A stretch of 64,000 nucleotides of DNA from Onchidella celtica (lineage: Eukaryota; Mollusca; Gastropoda; Systellommatophora; Onchidiidae): the NCBI GenBank assembly GCA_963931925.1, contig OZ007570.1, positions 68,291,714-68,355,713 of the forward strand. Reading direction: 5' to 3'. A program made the position numbers and the translations under genes. Positions 12,522-24,316 of the stretch are shown here, piece by piece. Under the pieces are notes generated by a model. It was not told the DNA's origin, did no database searches, and worked only from the letters and a program-made list of their open reading frames with translations. How positions within the stretch are numbered: the first letter of the stretch is position 1; each line of letters begins with the position of its first letter.

Positions 12522-13758
12522 TGTCACAAATCCCAGACTGGGAGATGTAATAAGTATGACAGGACAACAATCACGAACAACCAAGTTAACACTTAACAAA
12601 ACAACCCATCAGACTCACACATTTATTAAACATAATTATACATATAATAGCGCAATTACATATATTATATTATTGAAATGACTGCCGTACAACGGCCTTA
12701 TTCTCACACACACTCTCCCTCGGATCCACAATCCGGTAGTTACTCCTAAAGGCACTTCGGCCTCAGCCTCTCCCCTCAGGGTCTTAATAGTACATTAATG
12801 ATTCACTGGCACCGCAGTCTCTCAATATCACCTTCCTATTGTCATACACCTTAGCACTCCCCTAGCACCTCAGCAGGGCAATAACACATTATTATTTCCA
12901 TAGCCATCAACATGGCAACAACATAATATCAGTTCACTAGCCTATCAACATGGCAACAATATAGTATCTCATTCACTCTCATATCTACGTCCCTGTCCGT
13001 GGCCTGACTGCCACGACTTTATGTGCCTCTACTGTCCTGCACTGACAGCCTCACTTCTGGCCTATGTGTGGCCTCCGGCCCTATGCTGGCCTATCCCCTG
13101 TGCTCCTCGAGGTGGCTCTGCGGCCCGTCCCCGACACCTACAAGAATAACATTACATTGGTATAATACCCTACCATTTCTATTCACTCCACCTCTCCTTA
13201 CAACCCATGAAACGTACACACCTTAGTTCACCTTTCACTCACCGCACATCTTACGGTAACACACTTCCATCGGAGTACACACTACTCACTCGCGCTACAA
13301 ATCCATGAACTCACTTTTATCTATCGCTCGTGGCGCACATTGCTATATTCAATATCAAGGACTTCCACATTCCTCACATATACTTATTCACATCATGGTA
13401 ATAGACGAATATAATATAATACATCAATCATAATAATCAATCAACATTCTACATACCAGTCATAACTGGAAAGACTCTCACTAGTCTTCTCGACTGCTTC
13501 CCTTTATGTCCGCCCGATGGGCTCTTATGCACAGGTCCGATCCGTAGGACCTTCTAACTTGCAGTGATAGTAATCCAGCGCTTTCGCCTCATTCAGACTT
13601 CCACACCACTCATACACGCACGCTTTTCCCACCTGTCTGCATGAGTTATTTTTACTCTTCCCCTTTCACGTCTTTTCCTATCCGTCTGTCGTGAGCTCTT
13701 CTTATTCTACACCCGCTCTGTAGCAATCCCCTTAATTGCACTCACTCCACTCGTGACA
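12522..13758 (-). mobile_element. Solo LTR (1237 bp) of the Gmr1-like element, TSD GTCTC
   Basis: It begins TGTCACAAATCCCAG and ends CTCCACTCGTGACA, with GTCTC duplicated at 12517-12521 and 13759-13763. It is nearly identical to the LTR at 38051-39234 for the first ~970 bp. The last ~260 bp, which is the U3 end because the coding orientation of this family is minus, differ by many substitutions and indels. With no internal region, this is a solo LTR left by homologous recombination. The open frame seen at 13023-13226 recurs in the other LTR and has no recognisable protein motif, so I treat it as chance. Confidence 0.85.
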
Positions 13759-16700
13759 GTCTCCCATAAAGATTTCGCTAAAAATGACTACAAAAAGCAT
13801 CCCACATTCGGCATCTATTAGTGAGGAAACTTGCACAATACTATGAGATACGCTAAACAATCACTGATAAACAAAACAATCATTTGATGCTGGACAGAAA
13901 GTATTCCTGTGAGTTATTGCCCACAATCTGAGACTCATCATTAAATTGCTGAAAATATCAATAGTTCTATGGTGTGGCTTGACAATCTTATGCGAGGCAT
14001 CTCGTTACAATGGAGCTAGGCCCATAAATGTGTTAAGCGAAACGGCTCCAAAACTACTCATCGAAAAAAAAATGAAAATTGGCAGACAGATGCAAGTTCG
14101 CTTGCCAGTTTGCATGAGCATACATGAGACGACACAGAGCCACAACAAAAACAAGTTTACAATTTTGACAAATTGAATCTGGCAAACACTGTCACCTTGA
14201 TCCGCCATAAATGAAGAATTAAAAACGTGGATTCCTGTAGTAATATTAAAGCACGAAAATAGGTCTAAATATTGTGAAACGTTTTTACAAAAACATGACG
14301 TTTAAGCATTATGGCCACTTCTAGGAAAATGATGGACTTAAAAGTCCATAACACATTTTTACATGGCATCCTGATCCAGGTGATCCATAGCCGCAGTTTT
14401 TGATATGCTAAGAACCACATTAGATGGTAAAATTTAAACTGCTGATAAGAAGTCAAGAAATTATGCAGGAATATGTCGAAGAATAATCAGTGTACATGCT
14501 GACTAATGATAGATTCTTACCTTTCATACGTACTTAGTGTACATTAAATCACAATAAAATGATGACAGTACTTTTCCTCCTCTGAAACTTATATAAGAAA
14601 TTACCTTTTGATTTCTTTCTAGTGGCATAATAATATGTGGCTTCTGTTCGGTGATTGCTTGGTCTTTAGTGCTCACACAAACATTTCTCTGTGAAGTGAG
14701 ACAATCTTATCATAAAAAGACTATCCTATTACGCTCTCCGTTCCTGCGCCTCTTTGAGAACGTTTTTCAAGGACTTCACTGGGGTTTTTCCAGGGCTAAA
14801 TTGTTAAATTCCAGAACAGAAACATTGTCTATTTCTTTATTTTTTGGTCACCCCCCCCCCCCCTATCCCCAATCTAACAGGGTTCCAGGGCTATTCCAGT
14901 GTTATTGCACAATAGTCATGGCTTTTCCAGTGTTGTTTTTTTCACAATTTTTATAAATTCAATGGCTATTCCAGTGATCCTTGGAATTCCAGGGCTGTGC
15001 AGGACCTCTATATTTCTGTAGATGGATGGATCACGTAATCCTCTCCTACATTCACAGCAACACGAGCTCATCTCACCACAAGATTTCTCAAAATGCAATA
15101 TCCATTGTGAAAAGGCAAAATGTGCATTTCTATAGTAAATAAAGTTGAGGTTTCAAAGTATTCATGAAACCTTTGGATCATGTCCACAATTAAACCCATG
15201 CCCTAAATTGTAACCAAACTACACAATTGTGAAGATAAACCTTCATGTCATATGCATATCAGAAAGAGTTCAGATACTACTTGATATACCTTCCAGTTAA
15301 TTTACAATCCAATTATTACCAGCAAGTGGTTCTTTCATAGTTTGTTGATCTTACCATATTTCCATCAAATGATGGAAGTACCTTGTTGTCTTCCGACCTG
15401 ATATTTTTAAAACATCTTTTTTGAAACCCATCTCTGCGATTATGTAATTCGTAATTTAAAACATTATCTCCATGGTTTTGACTGGGAACTTTGGCGAATC
15501 ATACTAAGCATTCGTTCATAATTCATAAATAAATCCTAGCACATCTCATAGAATTATATTGATTGTGGTTTCTTTTGCTTAGCCAGCACATATCTTGCAA
15601 AGGCCTCCATTAGCAAGATATCAAAATACATGTAAATAAATAAATAAATGCAAAAAAGAGTGACCACTGCACTATTATTACCATCATTATCATTTTACTA
15701 GTTTTATACTGTATTGTATGAATAGAAAAGGCAGCCGAAAAGGTTTGGTTGGTATCCATCGAGATTGCTGCATGGAGTCATCCACAAAATTCAGCAAATT
15801 CTATCTAGATGGATATATTTATTTTGGTTTTTACGAATTTCCTAATAAAATTTAGTAGCACATTTTCTACTATCTTTACATTGTGGAAAACTGCCATTCA
15901 CATTTTATTCCTTTTCGTCATCTTTAAATTTCGTATTTAAATGGGGGACTCAAAGTGAATGTTTCACGTAAGTAAAAGATTAATACTTTTCACGCAAGAG
16001 GCGAGTTAACATCTGCAACAGTTTCTAGCAGTTTATGAGCAATCTCATCAGCCTACCTAACAATTTTCTCCCATTTGACATTTTAACAGCCTCAGCGATT
16101 AAAGGTGGGAGTGTTGGGGCTGAGGCCTGTGCATAGGTGAAGAAACGAATGTATATTACAGCACACAATTTGAGCATATGCATAGAGCAAGGGATTAGTA
16201 AACCAGCGTGTGGATGTCCAGATTTTTTACCAGCACTAATTTAGTTGACATTGTCATTGGGCAGCAGAACCAAACTTTCATCAGATATGGGACGAAAGAG
16301 AGAGAGAAGAAGAAGAAAAAGAAAGAAAATGCAAAGACACACGTAATTTGGTCTTCAGTATGGACAGCTATAGAATATTTGAAAACATAAATTATAGCCA
16401 GCCTGCAATCACTGGGTTTTAAGCTAGACCTAAGAGGCTTATTTAGTAAGTTAGTCCCTTGGCCTTTATATATCTTTTAAGAACATGGACTCCGGAAACA
16501 AAATAATTAGAAAAATACTTTTCTAAAAATTCATTGATAATAGGTGGGGCTGCCAAACTTCAAAGAGCCACCTTCAGTCTGAAAGTAAACAGTGTTGAAA
16601 TTTTTAATGAATCAGTGCAGAAATGAGACTTACAAGCATGACAGAAGTTTGGAGTTGTCTTTCAATTACATTAGATTCATTCATTTCTGATCATCGCAAA

Positions 16701-19146
16701 CTTGCCCATTTCTTTGGTTCCATGATATAGGTACTGGGGTCCTTTTTGAATTGCAAGAAAACACTATCACATAAACTTATTCCCAACATTCAAGCCTATG
16801 AACTTCAGTTCAAATAACCAATGACAAGACAGAGGAAAAAGTTGCTCCATGAAACCTATATGCCGAGTATTTCTCATATTGTTGTATGTGCATTTTTGAC
16901 TTTCTGAGAAAAAGAGGATCGAAAATTTGAAGAAATTGAAGACTTCTGTAACATCAGAGCACAACATTACATCACAACACATCTCCTGAAAAGTTTTTAA
17001 CCAATTGGAATGACATCTGTAAAGGAGTGAGAGAAGCATTTTCACAACAAAACCACAAAATCTGCAAAATGTCACACACAAAAAGATGGCAAATAGCCCT
17101 TGATATAAAGGAGTCCAAAACAAGATGACATTCTTTTTTTGTACAAATGTGTAGTGCTCAAGGAAAACCATTCACGTGGGTCAAATTTCACATTTTGAGA
17201 TACAACTATTATGAAAGATGAGCATTTTCTGTGTATTTTGCTTTTAATTTGAAGTCAATATCTCAAATAGTTTTTGAGATATATGGCCGTTTAAAGTGTC
17301 AGGTGTAATAACCAGAGAAACTGAAAAAAAAAAACAGGCCTGTATCTCAAAAGCAGCCTGTGCGTCATGCGATGGGTTTTCCTGGAGAGCCACACAAATA
17401 TAGTGGAGGTCCTTGGCACTAAAATGCAAAAGTGATGACAGGAGAATGTACAATTTAAAATCCAAAACTTCAAACACAGAGATGAAATTACATGTATTTG
17501 AAAAAAATCTTCAGTATGGGTACCAAAAAATAAATGTTTTCGAACTTATAATGTTTTACAACCCCAATTACATGCTGAAATATCACATATCAGTGTATGC
17601 TCAAAATCTGAAACTTGCACCACATCAAACAACTGTCATAACATGGAATCTCATTTCTGATTCTGCATGAGCCAATGCACTACATACTCCTTTCTCTTAC
17701 TCTGCAATTTTCTTTTCTTCTACAGCTTCTCAAGCTGAGCACCAATAGTGGTCAAGAACCTTAATGTATGATGGTAAATAAAGTCTGCCTCATTACGAAG
17801 TTTAACATCCTGTTCATCTTCTTTAAATGCGGAAAAATGCCAGTGAACTGTATAAAAGCTAAGCTAAGTGGTTTTCTCCAATTTCAAAAAAAAAAAATAT
17901 TTTCAATCATTTTTTCACATTTTCTGAACAGATGTTTACCAAGGTCAAAGGGACCAAAAACATGCATTTGAAGTTTTTTGCATTTGGAATTCATTTTATA
18001 AGAATTTGTGGGTTTGTTGTTTTCCTTTCTTTGATAATTTGTTTCTCACACAGCATTTTGAATACAGAATATTAAAACTTTTTCTCTCCCTCTCCCCTTT
18101 TCCATATCAACTTTGGACCACATCCTCCACTGGGACTCCACAGCTTTTTCGTGTTCATTTTAATTTGTTCACCCAGCACTAGTCCATGTGAACATACTGT
18201 ATCAGTTGTAGCGGATTGTAACCCAGCCAGCAACTTCAATTTGCTTGACATCGTTCCGACGCAGATCTGCCACACCATACTGCTGTGGTTTGATGCATGA
18301 AATCCACTCCTTTGGTAACAACCACACAAAAATCCTATGCAAATCAAGTTCTATTCTATTGACATACAGCTGCTGGTTTAAAACAACCACGCCAACTGTT
18401 CACTGATAATCTGTGTTTATTAAAAAAAAAAAAGCAGCTTTTCACCTACTGAAGGACATTCATCATGTCTTCTCTTTCAATAATAGAACTTTACCTTGAT
18501 TTCGTATACTCTGCAATGTAATGTCTCTGAAAAATCATTCTGCTATCCATCATTTTCATCCTGAATGTTGTCAATTTTCTTAAACGCAAGGGAAAATTAA
18601 ATATGAAAGTGCAAAGTGAACGCTGCAGCAATCTCTACATTAATTATTTCATGCTGGTTTTTATTTTTTTCAAATTTCAATGGTCAGGTTTCATACTCCT
18701 CATTTCAAAAGCAGCCACATTGGGCTCATAAGTCATATTTGAAACATCTGAAAAATGTGAAACAGTATTTTCACTAGGAATGATGAGCCTGAATGAGAAT
18801 TCACAACTGAAAATGACAAGTTTATTTATATATATCTCAAAATTCTTTTCCTACGCACAAATGTAAATTATTCTTTCTCAGCACAAATCTAAATTATGGC
18901 ACATGGCTTTCCTTGTACATCAATTCCTAAGCAGATTCTGGGTCCTTGACCCTTCTCCCAATCCTAGATGAGTTTGCAATATCTTCACCATTTAAAGGCA
19001 TCTTAATGTAAAAATCTCCCCCAGCTTTCGTTACTTTCAATCCTCTGAAAGTTCAATGAAGGTCTTTGAAAATCTAAGACAACAGCACTATCTCTTATAC
19101 AACTGGGAGGAGTTCTTATGAGTTGCATATTATTATAAGGATATAA
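13759..19146. other. Long gene-poor stretch
   Basis: AT-rich, possibly intronic or intergenic. It holds C13 at 14851-14863 next to several CCAGGGCT/TTCCAGTG words (14790-15000), (AAAT)n near 15635-15650 and A/T homopolymers. Minus-strand frames at 16767-17171 and 18072-18390 are open for 60-134 codons but have no recognisable motif or splice support. No RNA gene was seen. Confidence 0.4.
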
Positions 19147-19305
19147 TTATGACTCTTGGAGTGGCCCTGAGCGGCTGGCCGCAGGGGGGCGCTGCCCCTG
19201 CCTGGCGAGTTGGTCCTCTAGGTGGATGTTTTCATGGTAAATGTTGAGCTTGGCGATTAGCACACAGTACACAAAGTATATTCCGACTAAAGTTGTGTAA
19301 CTCAT
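19147..19305 (-). CDS. Candidate 52-codon membrane microprotein
   Basis: A minus-strand ATG at 19303-19305 sits in a good start context (ACCATGA) a few bases after an acceptor-like TTGTACAG. The predicted 52-residue product opens with MSYTTLVGIYFVYCVLIAKL, a plausible signal-anchor or single transmembrane segment. It continues with a charged, then proline/arginine-rich C-terminus and ends at TAA. The 3' half is markedly GC-richer than its surroundings. I do not recognise the family. It could be a real small ORF, the first coding exon of a longer gene, or chance. Conservation in related species would decide. Confidence 0.3.
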   Translation of the reverse strand: MSYTTLVGIYFVYCVLIAKLNIYHENIHLEDQLARQGQRPPAASRSGPLQES

Positions 19306-19909
19306 GGTACTCCTTCTGTACAATTTATGAACCACATGAAATTTGGCTGTTCATTAAGTACTGTTAGCCTAGGCCAAAACTTCAATCGATAAATTTACAT
19401 TTAAAAATGAAGTAAAGGGAATCTTTTGATGGGACAGATTCTCACTATCTACTATCTAGGCTTAGCACCACATAATACTGGATTGCACTTTATAAAAAGA
19501 AAAAAAAATATAGAAAAAAACAACAGAAAAACTTGTTCAAAACTAGATTCTGGATCTCGGAAAGAGTACCATACATCCTGACCACCCAGTCAAGATACCC
19601 TAACTGTTAACTCTATCCCTACTTTTATTCCTAATCCTACCACTCAAAATATTTCATGCTTTTATCCTGAAAACAAAGTTCAAGGGCGGGGGCTGAACTC
19701 TTTGTGTGCCAGTCGCCGATATATAAATAGGTACCTCCGCTGGTAACATTCGTTCCAGTCACTGATGTATCGGTGCACAATAATGCAAGGCCATTTTGTT
19801 TCGAGAAGAGAGAAAGTCAACTTTCTATTAACACATGTTGCCCTAGTTAGATTTCATTCATCTCCCCTACTATTTTCGGTATTTTTATAGAAATTAGAAT
19901 CACTCTTGT
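19306..19909. promoter_or_regulatory. Spacer with a TATA-like box at 19720-19730 (plus strand)
   Basis: TATATAAATAG lies in a GC-richer context, a good match to a metazoan TATA box. A plus-strand start site would fall near 19750, but no coding exon was recognised downstream. It could instead belong to an LTR or another repeat, since a complex repeat cluster begins just after. Confidence 0.25.
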
Positions 19910-20690
19910 CTCAGGTGGACCTGGGGGCGTGAGGGTCTAGTCAGTTTGTATCACTGGATGGTAGTCAGATTGAGATCTAACCAAGCTGTAATAGCGGTGT
20001 CCATTGTCGCAAAATGCATGGGTAATTGACGTTACCGATTGGAGACAGGATTGATTCTAAACAATAAAAATTAAAATTACCCTATATTCTTCCTGTATCG
20101 GACAATGTGGACAAATTCATTTCATGGCACCCAAAAAGTTAATGACACAGTTAGGTTGGTTGGGTATGGGATGTAGAGAACTCTTGGGAGGTCCTCCGCC
20201 CGTCCGCGCCAGTCAAGAAAACACACTAAAGAGGGGATGGGAGGTCTTCCGCCCGTCCGCGCCATAATTTTTACCGCTATTAATTAAAGCTTACAATTAC
20301 ACATTGTCACTGTTATCAATTTAAACTCATAACACATGGAATGGTCAGATGGACCTGGGAGCATGAGGGTCTAATCAGTTTGTATCAATGGGCGGGAGGA
20401 GTACCTTACTCGAGCGCCACTTTCACTGTTATCAATTTAAACACATGGAATGGTCAGATGGGCCTGGGGGCGTGAGGGTCTAGTCAGTTTGTATCAATGG
20501 GCGGTAGTCAGATTGACTAATCAGGCGAAAAGGGGCTGGGGTAGTTGTGTTTAGTTAGTTTCTGGTCTTTGGCGCTCGAGTACGGAACTCCTTCCCAATG
20601 GGCGGTAGACAGATTGACTAGATCTAATCAGGCAAAAAGGGCTGGGGTAGTTGTGCTTTCTTGACTGGCGCGGAAGACCTTTCGAACTCT
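19910..20690. repeat. Mosaic cluster of direct and inverted repeats
   Basis: A block around GTCTAGTCAGTTTGTATCA occurs three times in direct orientation (near 19933, 20370 and 20479) with shared flanks. TCCGCCCGTCCGCGCC occurs at 20196 and 20250. TTCTTGACTGGCGCGGAAG at 20665 is the inverted form of the block at about 20196-20222. ACTCGAGCGCC (20407) has an inverted partner GGCGCTCGAGT (20572). The arrangement suggests repeated local duplication and inversion or a nested foldback element. No coding frame is present. Confidence 0.65.
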
Positions 20691-20814
20691 TTCCTATAGA
20701 TCTATTTCTAGATCTAGATCTAGAGGAGCTCTATTTTGCTCATGAAACAACCATCTGGACACTGGTGATCACTTTCCTGTTTACCAGAAAAAAAATGAAA
20801 TCATAGAAACTTAC
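20691..20814. repeat. AGATCT-word microsatellite and intron start
   Basis: 20694-20725 is a run of overlapping AGATCT/CTAGA words. The same word recurs at 1868-1890, 24500-24516, 26252-26290, 47391-47406 and 47521-47542. The donor GTAAGT of the next exon lies at 20809-20814 on the minus strand. Confidence 0.5.
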
Positions 20815-20880
20815 GGTCACAATTCCACACAGCATTAGAACCACAACCCAGCAACAAGGAAGTGAGTGCCAGGGAGCCAT
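20815..20880 (-). CDS. First coding exon encoding a signal peptide
   Basis: A minus-strand ATG at 20878-20880 opens a 22-codon exon ending at a perfect donor GTAAGT, phase 0. The peptide starts MAPWHSLPCCWVVVLMLCGI, a typical signal peptide with a short N-region and a long hydrophobic core. A longer reading begins upstream only from non-AUG codons, so I chose this ATG. The exon lies upstream of the two cysteine-module exons on the same strand and could be the start of that secreted protein. At least one unseen exon would be needed to change phase from 0 to 1. It may equally belong to another gene. Confidence 0.5.
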
Positions 20881-22876
20881 CAAAGCACGCCCTCTGGACC
20901 TCGGCGACAGTTCCCGTCCAAACAGCAATGAACTTGCGAACTGTTCAGTGTTCTCTCCTCACCTGCGTGTGACAATCAAAGTTGATTTGTCTAGATTTCA
21001 GGACCGGTAGACTTTTCTGATACTAATCGCTTGCTGTAAAACGAAATGGTGAATGTAGGTCGTTCCTAATCATCTAAAACACATGTTTAATCGACATTCA
21101 GATCTCAAACTATCCTGAAAATTAAGATGACTCTCTGGCGAACAGGTCATGTTTCTCTTTTAGCTTCCTTGTTGATCACATCACATTAAACAAGGATGAT
21201 CTCCCCTCCCTCAGCTTAAAGAGAGTACACTCTCTGGCTTTTGCTTCCCTTCCCTTCCTGCTTGTAATTGGGTTACCAGATTGGCTTTTTTAAAGACAAA
21301 TTCCAGAAATTTGGCTTTCTTTTGCATATATGGTTGGCATCAGAAAATTCATTTGGCACTTTGGCTTTTTCCGGGCTTTTTTTCCGTACACACTAAAATT
21401 ATCTGCACGAAAACTACATACCGTCCTCTTTCTAAAACATTTCCTATCGAGGAAATATGTTTTGGTCATTTATGTGTGCAATGTACATGTATATGCCAAG
21501 ATTTCTGCCACTTATTATCAATAAAGCGCCAACCGGCAAAGTCAGTGTCCAGTTGGCACTGGGTTCCATCAGAGAGTATCATAGATATAGTCATGGAGAG
21601 TATAGAGGTTTCACTGTTGGTCGATCTGCACTGCGACACACGGGAGGCTCTGGGAAACTACTGTTAGCATGGAGCGGAAAGTAGGTCGCTGCGGTAAAAA
21701 ATACCCGTTTGTGCATTTCCACGGGGCGTAAGGACAAGTTACAAACGGCTCTAAATAGTTTCAATCAGCCCAAAAATATGAACAAATCACAGTAAACAGA
21801 TTATGCACACTATCTTTGGTGAAGGCGGTCTCTTTCAATTCTTCAATTTCTTGTTTACCGCAACGACCTAGTTTCGAGTTTTGGCGGAAGTGAGATCTCT
21901 CTACACATCTATACTCTCTGGTTCCATGGTTCATAATCCCCCCCCCCCTCCCCATTTTTTAAACTGCTCCCGTTCTTCGAAAGACTGTCACCCACCTTAA
22001 AACTACCTCCACACTCTGTGGTTCTGGACTGATATCCTTCACCTAGAAGCGTTCGAAGAACTGGCCACCTTTGTCTCTTTGTTTGCTTAATAACTCCAGT
22101 CAACAATGCTGTACTTAAGAGGATAATTCTCTCTGTACCCTCTGTTAAAAATAAGACTAAAAAAAAAACAGTGTAGCTGAATCGTCTTGATGCCATTGTG
22201 GGTAGAACTATTGCATTCAAAAAAAAAAAAAAATGTCGCGAAGGCTTTTCATTTATCACCGGAATGCTTTGAACGAAAAAAAAAAACAATAAAAATTCAC
22301 AACTGACAAGATTTAGGCCAAACGTTCTACTCATTCTGGTAGCGAGGATGGTATTAACCTGTTTCTGGAAAAAAAGAAAAATAATATCAATATTTTAATT
22401 TTTAAAAAAGCATAAAAAATTTGTAACTGTGATCTGCCATAATTATCTTGATGAGCTGTACGCTGGTGCTTGTATTAAAAAGCTAATAATATAATAAATG
22501 ACCGCCAACATCCCCTGAACAAAGAATACATAAGATCTGTAAGAAGTTTAAGGTTGTTGTCAAAGAAAACTTTCAACTGAGCGCTACTTTAAATCGTTCA
22601 TTCCATCATCAACTAGGATGTTACAATAATGCCGTCATCTTGATCGTAATCTGTGTACAGTTGAATTGTGTCCTGCGTGTCAGGTCAGTGTGTTTTAGTA
22701 AGGGAAGCATATTGTGTGCACTGTTAATTTTGTTTATTTATTAGTGTGTGTGTGTACATGTGTGTGTGTGCGTGTGCGGGCGCGCTATATAAAAATCATA
22801 ATTTCTGTAACTGTACCTCGTATTGTTATGTATTCAATGATCAAAACAAATTTCCTTGTACAAGGATGAATAAAAT
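20881..22876. other. No gene recognised; tail of a decayed repeat
   Basis: Presumed 5' flank of the signal-peptide exon, then unassigned DNA. It contains C11 at 21938-21948 and A/T homopolymers. A (TG)n run lies at about 22743-22780, just before the LINE-tail-like sequence. A minus-strand open frame at 21909-22196 starts with a hydrophobic peptide but lacks splice support (see rejected items). Confidence 0.4.
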
Positions 22877-22895
22877 TTATCTTATCTTATCTTAT
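22790..22895 (+). mobile_element. Probable 3' tail of a LINE or SINE ending in (TTATC)n
   Basis: TTTCCTTGTACAAGGATGAA is followed by TAAAATTTATC and then three or four TTATC units (22877-22895). The palindromic CCTTGTACAAGG and short tandem pentamer tail resemble the 3' ends of invertebrate non-LTR elements and their SINE partners. No coding part is visible upstream. Confidence 0.4.
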
Positions 22896-23142
22896 GCTGT
22901 TTTGTTTTGTTGTTTTTTTTAAAACAAAAACTCAGGCCCCTGGAGTCCTGGACTTAACAAATATCGATCTAATAATACACAATGTAATGTCACAGTTCTA
23001 CTGGTTTTCGTATAAACGCTTTCCTTCAATTATGATCCTGATTAGGCTTACCTCCCCACTGTCACTGGTCGATGTGATTCTGTCACGAGCTCAATGTCAT
23101 CATTCCTGCGACAGTATCTAAAAAGAGCCTAAGGCTTTTGAC

Positions 23143-23540
23143 CAGTGTTTCTCAGGGTGGAGCTCCTGCCCCACCTGTGAAGCCTGGCAGTGTTTTGGTG
23201 GGGCATGTGGATATTTCATAGAAGTCGATAATTTCATAGTGTATTTTAACTGGATATCACGAAAGGTTAAAACTGACGAAGCTGGTCCCTCGAATCGAAC
23301 AAATTATCCACAGCTAGCGTCAAAGGCAAGGCTCCCCCAACAAGGGAATAAAACTTCTTAGAAACTTTTAATGAAACCTCCCTTTGTATGTATACATTAA
23401 ATTTTGATAAATATTTTTCAAAATCATTTTGTATACACTGTATACTAACTTTGTCCGATTACGGTGGATCGCACTTTTTGTTGTTGTTGTTGTTGGAAAA
23501 TTGAAGTGGGGCATGGGACAGAAACCGTTGAGAAACACTG
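23143..23540. mobile_element. hAT-like MITE with 12-bp inverted termini
   Basis: The left end CAGTGTTTCTCA (23143-23154) is matched by its exact complement TGAGAAACACTG at 23529-23540. The interior of ~400 bp has no transposase frame. CAGTG-type termini are typical of hAT elements. The expected 8-bp duplication is not evident (CTTTTGAC against GTTCAATT), so flanks may have diverged or the ends belong to a fused pair. A (GTT)n run lies inside at 23478-23495. Confidence 0.55.
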
Positions 23541-24120
23541 GTTCAATTTTTGATTTACGAATTGGGCAAAGAACAATGAGATTTTAGCCCCCCCCCCCCC
23601 CACACACACACGTACGCACATACTTTTTTTTTTACTTCACGCCGGAAGAGTTCCCTTGTGAATCATTGTGCTTTTGTATAATTATTTACCATAATGCTTG
23701 TGATCTGGCATAGTGCTATTTTACTGCGGTTTGCAACGAAACTGTATTAAAAGCTAGGCCATCTAAATGACTGTTAGCTCCCAAATCACACAAAGTTTCA
23801 ATTTTATATTGCCAAAATGCCGCCTGACTGATGTCATCGAAATGTAGCTAATTAGTAATCCTGCTTTTAGTAACACTCACAATCTGTGGGCTACAAAAAA
23901 AATAAAAAAAATGTACATATTCCTCTGGAGTGACGAATAAAAAACATTTAATCCTAATCAACACTAGGGCAAACAAAATTCAGATCGTTTAAGACAACTG
24001 AATACTTAAAATTGCCACTAACTTCTATAATTTTCTGTAGCTGTGAAATACTGAGCTTAAAAATCAACGTAAGTTCTGTGATTTTACACAATATTACACA
24101 ATATAAATGTGACCGTGTCA
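23541..24120. other. No gene; C-run and (CA)n
   Basis: A C13-14 tract (23588-23601) passes into (CA)n and a T run. The rest is AT-rich with no recognised feature. Confidence 0.45.
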
Positions 24121-24252
24121 CGAATCTGCTAATGCTGAATGGTCAGAAGATGTAAGAATCTTGATTGTGTTGTCTTTGTCCCACAAATTGTCTAACACCG
24201 GACGGTCGGAGGATGTAGGAATCTCGATTGTTTTCCTTGTCCCATAAACTGA
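24121..24252. repeat. Diverged tandem duplication, ~65-bp unit
   Basis: Two adjacent blocks align: GGTCAGAAGATGTAAGAATC...TTTGTCCCACAAA and GGTCGGAGGATGTAGGAATC...CTTGTCCCATAAA. Differences at roughly one base in five suggest an old duplication. The following block (24265-24316) is a dispersed repeat. Confidence 0.6.
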
Positions 24253-24264
24253 CTAACGGCGCAG

Positions 24265-24316
24265 CAGTTGGCCCTTTTGCAAACGGTTGCAGGCATCAAG
24301 TACGGATGCCGGCATC
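24265..24316 (+). repeat. Dispersed repeat, inverted copy at 47949-48000
   Basis: This 52-bp block, which includes GGCCCTTTTGCAAACGGTTG, is repeated in inverse orientation 23 kb away with only about two mismatches. In both places it adjoins a tandem-repeat area. It may be the end of an interspersed element; no termini or duplications were identified. Confidence 0.65.

Noticed and set aside
13023-13226. 67-codon open frame conserved at 38553-38756
   Set aside because: Both copies lie inside LTRs of one family, so shared sequence is expected; no protein motif.
21909-22196. Minus-strand frame starting MASRRFSYTVFFLVLFLTEG, as a secreted protein
   Set aside because: The hydrophobic start derives partly from an A/T homopolymer; no donor site and no recognisable body.
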